This document shows positions 61,930-64,000 of a stretch of 64,000 bases of DNA, piece by piece. Every line of letters begins with the position of its first letter. Position 1 is the stretch's first letter. Origin of the DNA: an uncultured Clostridia bacterium (GTDB lineage: Bacteria; Bacillota; Clostridia; Oscillospirales; Acutalibacteraceae); NCBI GenBank assembly GCA_944385055.1, contig CALWVT010000001.1, positions 372,001-436,000 of the forward strand, in the 5' to 3' direction. Below the pieces are notes generated by a model that was not told the origin of the DNA, made no database searches, and saw only the letters and a program-made list of their open reading frames with translations. The position numbers were made by a program, and so were the translations under genes.

Positions 61930-61931
61930 AG

Positions 61932-62645
61932 ATGGCTGAACAAAAAGTGAGCTTATGGCATGAATTTACGAAGGGCCTGATTAAGGAAAATCCGGTTTTG
62001 CGCCTGGTCCTTGGCTGCTGCGCAACGCTGGCGCTTTCCACTGCGGCGAGCAATGCCATCGGTATGGGCGTGGCTACGACGTTTGTTTTGGTTTGCTCCA
62101 ATGCCGTAATTTCCGCATTGCGCAATGTGATTCCGGACAAGGTCCGTATCCCCTGCTACATTGTCATCATTGCCGGCTTCGTTTCGGTTGTGCAGATGCT
62201 GATCAATGCGTTCTCCCCCGCTTTGGCGGACGCCATGGGCATTTATCTGCCGCTGATTGTTGTTAACTGCATCATCTTGGGACGCGCAGAAGGATTTGCA
62301 AACAAGAATAAAGTTCTCCCCAGCATCATGGACGGCCTTGGGATGGGCATTGGCTTTACGATCACCCTGCTGCTGATGGGCACGATCCGTGAGATCATTG
62401 GGTCCGGTACGTTCTTTGGTATCCAGGTGCTGCCCTCGATGTATCCTGGGATTATCATCTTCCTGCTGCCTCCGGGTGGTTTCTTTGTGTTTGGCATTTT
62501 GATGGCGATTACGAATCATATTACCCGCAAAAAAGGCGGTAAACCCGCAGAACTTGGCTGTGACCATTGCCCGATGGCGGCAAATTGCGGCCATATCGAG
62601 GAGCGCAAGAAAGAATTTGCCGCTTCCAAAGGGGGTGACAACTGA
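61932..62645 (+). CDS. rnfE: Rnf electron transport complex subunit E
   Basis: A 237-aa integral membrane subunit related to RnfA (about six helices), with FTKGLIKENPVLRLVLGCC, LPLIVVNCIILGRAE and the helix GLGMGIGFTITLLLMG. Start at ATG 61932, 9 nt after GGGAGG; a GTG two codons earlier overlaps the rnfG stop but is too close to the RBS. The C-terminus adds a Cys/His-rich tail (GCDHCPMAANCGHIE), longer than usual. Confidence 0.94.
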   Translation: MAEQKVSLWHEFTKGLIKENPVLRLVLGCCATLALSTAASNAIGMGVATTFVLVCSNAVISALRNVIPDKVRIPCYIVIIAGFVSVVQMLINAFSPALADAMGIYLPLIVVNCIILGRAEGFANKNKVLPSIMDGLGMGIGFTITLLLMGTIREIIGSGTFFGIQVLPSMYPGIIIFLLPPGGFFVFGILMAITNHITRKKGGKPAELGCDHCPMAANCGHIEERKKEFAASKGGDN

Positions 62646-64000
62646 TGGGTGCATCTTTTCTGGTAACGGTCGCTTCCATCTTTTTGTCCTCCATTTTAAC
62701 GGAAAACTACATTTTAAATCAGTTCTTAGGCATCTGCCCGTTTTTAGGTGTTTCCAAAAAACTCAATACGGCAACAGGCATGAGCCTAGCTGTTATTGTG
62801 GTTATGGTCATTTCGACGGCAGCAACCTTCCCGATCGATCAATACTTACTCAAACCGTATGATATTGAATATTTGCAGGTCGTCGTCTTTATCCTGATCA
62901 TTGCTTCGCTGGTACAGCTGATTGAGACCATTCTCAAAAAGTTTATGCCGGCGCTGTATCAGGCACTCGGCATTTATCTGCCGCTGATTACGACAAACTG
63001 CGCGGTGCTCGGCATTACGCAGCTGGTTTTGACGAAAGGGGAAAACTACGGGGAAGCACTCGTCAACGCGTTTGGTTCCGGCGTTGGTTTCCTCGTGGCA
63101 ATGGTTATCTTTGCCGGTGTGCGTGAGCGCATGGAACACAACAATTTCCCCAAGTTCATGGAGGGCCTGCCGATCACGCTGGTGTCTGCCTCTTTGGTGG
63201 CGGCTTCCTTCCTGGGCTTTAACGGGGTTGTGGATGGAATCTTTGGCCCGATTACGCTCGTTGCGCCGGAAACCCCGGCAATGGAGCTCAGCGGCGCTTC
63301 CAAGATTCTGGTCCCGGTCATCATGGTATGTGTCATTGGCATTGTGTTTGGCCTGATTCTGGCGATCGCTTCTACGATGTTGTCTGTCCCGAAAGATGAG
63401 CGCGAAGAAGCCATCCGGGATATGCTGCCTGGTGCCAACTGCGGCGCCTGCGGTTTCTCCGGCTGTGACGGCTATGCGGCTGCGCTGGCGAAAGGGGAAG
63501 CAAAACCCGGCCTTTGCGCACCGGGCGGCCCGAAAGTTGCTGAGGCGATCAGTGCTTATTTGGGTGTCAGCGGAAGCCTTGTCGAACAGGTCGCGGTTGT
63601 CCAGTGCATGGGCAGTGCAGATAACACGGAAGACCGTGTGGCTTATGAAGGCATCGAGACGTGTGCCGCCGTTAATTTGGTAGCGGGCGGCAAGGCGAGC
63701 TGCAGCTATGGCTGCCTTGCGGAAGGCGATTGTGTGCGTGCCTGCCAGTATGGCGCGATCGAGATCTGCAACGGGGTTGCCGTGGTCAACACTGCGCGCT
63801 GCGTGGGCTGCACGATGTGTGCACAGGCTTGCCCGCGTAAATTGATCACCATGGTTCCGAAACGCCGTGTGGCGGTCAATTGCTGCTCGAACTGCGACAA
63901 GGGCGCTGCGACAACAAAGGTCTGCCGCGTTGGCTGCATCGGATGCGGCAAGTGCATGCGTGCCTGCCCGAAGGGCGCCATTACCATTGAGAATTTCCGT
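62645..64000 (+). CDS. rnfAB: RnfA-RnfB fused reading frame (partial)
   Basis: Translating from the ATG at 62645 (AAAGGGGGTGA just upstream) I find no stop before the window ends: 452 codons. Residues 1-200 are RnfA (six helices; FLSSILTENYILNQFLGICPF, LPLITTNCAVLG). After a linker, residues 213 on are RnfB: membrane helix (about 219-240), the CGACGFSGC cluster motif at 266, then three ferredoxin-like Cys motifs (CLAEGDCVRACQ, CVGCTMCAQACP, CIGCGKCMRACP). Met213 would be the start of a normal RnfB, and only a weak GGAAA lies before it. Normally these are two genes. Confidence 0.88.
   Translation, partial: MGASFLVTVASIFLSSILTENYILNQFLGICPFLGVSKKLNTATGMSLAVIVVMVISTAATFPIDQYLLKPYDIEYLQVVVFILIIASLVQLIETILKKFMPALYQALGIYLPLITTNCAVLGITQLVLTKGENYGEALVNAFGSGVGFLVAMVIFAGVRERMEHNNFPKFMEGLPITLVSASLVAASFLGFNGVVDGIFGPITLVAPETPAMELSGASKILVPVIMVCVIGIVFGLILAIASTMLSVPKDEREEAIRDMLPGANCGACGFSGCDGYAAALAKGEAKPGLCAPGGPKVAEAISAYLGVSGSLVEQVAVVQCMGSADNTEDRVAYEGIETCAAVNLVAGGKASCSYGCLAEGDCVRACQYGAIEICNGVAVVNTARCVGCTMCAQACPRKLITMVPKRRVAVNCCSNCDKGAATTKVCRVGCIGCGKCMRACPKGAITIENFR

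Noticed and set aside
61953-62654. 233-codon minus-strand open frame
   Set aside because: Antisense of rnfE with no recognisable domains or RBS.

Overview
The window reads as chromosome of an anaerobic, low-to-mid GC Firmicute of class Clostridia, probably an Oscillospiraceae/Ruminococcaceae-type gut or fermentative bacterium. The clues are the SCIFF ranthipeptide pair (near-universal in Clostridia), an Fe-S serine dehydratase, the complete [FeFe]-hydrogenase maturation set, an Rnf complex, a split transketolase, a flavoprotein-rubredoxin fusion, a CIRCE element, a LexA-type GAAC-N4-GTTC box, and sigma-A promoters with 16-18 bp spacers. I see no insertion sequence, prophage or CRISPR array.

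Layout. 1-3.7 kb (minus): scfB (cut by the window edge), scfA, a four-helix membrane protein, yajC, tgt, queA. 3.7-7.5 kb (plus): a lysine riboswitch controlling asd-dapA-dapB and a free-standing aspartokinase-type ACT protein; its promoter overlaps the divergent queA promoter. 7.6-14 kb (minus): a sigma factor, zinc-ribbon protein, DUF1858 protein, trmK, NIF3 protein, rqcH, glycosyltransferase and a hypothetical. 14-19.9 kb: comM-like AAA ATPase, a large secreted lysozyme-like protein, and serine dehydratase. 20-24.7 kb (minus): a Bce-type sensor/ABC detoxification module. 24.9-27.6 kb: a cohesin/cadherin-like surface protein. 27.8-37.5 kb: sugar kinase, tRNA-Ala, CBS/CorC protein, split transketolase, uracil/xanthine permease, flavoprotein-rubredoxin, rarA, glyA.

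37.6-41.8 kb: nth, isochorismatase-like and HAD genes joined by ATGA overlaps, then a radical-SAM/DUF4130 pair of presumed DNA repair function behind a LexA box. 41.8-46.2 kb: TM1266-type regulator-hydE-hydG-hydF behind a long leader with a terminator. 46.6-50.9 kb: a giant 2-hydroxyacyl-CoA-dehydratase-activase-like protein split into two in-frame genes. 50.9-56.5 kb: beta-CASP nuclease, exonuclease III, cyclophilin, cytidine deaminase, two Hsp20 genes under CIRCE, trmB. 56.7-64 kb: apbE, NusG-domain-II protein, Gx transporter, then rnfC-D-G-E and a continuous rnfA-rnfB reading frame running off the window.

Together the genes describe ferredoxin/H2-linked fermentation (Hyd maturation, Rnf, ApbE flavinylation), diaminopimelate/lysine synthesis under lysine control, tRNA modification (Tgt, QueA, TrmK, TrmB) and several stress modules. 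The signals most worth following are the RnfA-RnfB fusion, the LexA-box-controlled radical SAM pair, the structured hyd leader, and several overlapping terminator/promoter/RBS arrangements. Functions are assigned from recognised family motifs without database searches; promoter and hairpin calls are by eye.
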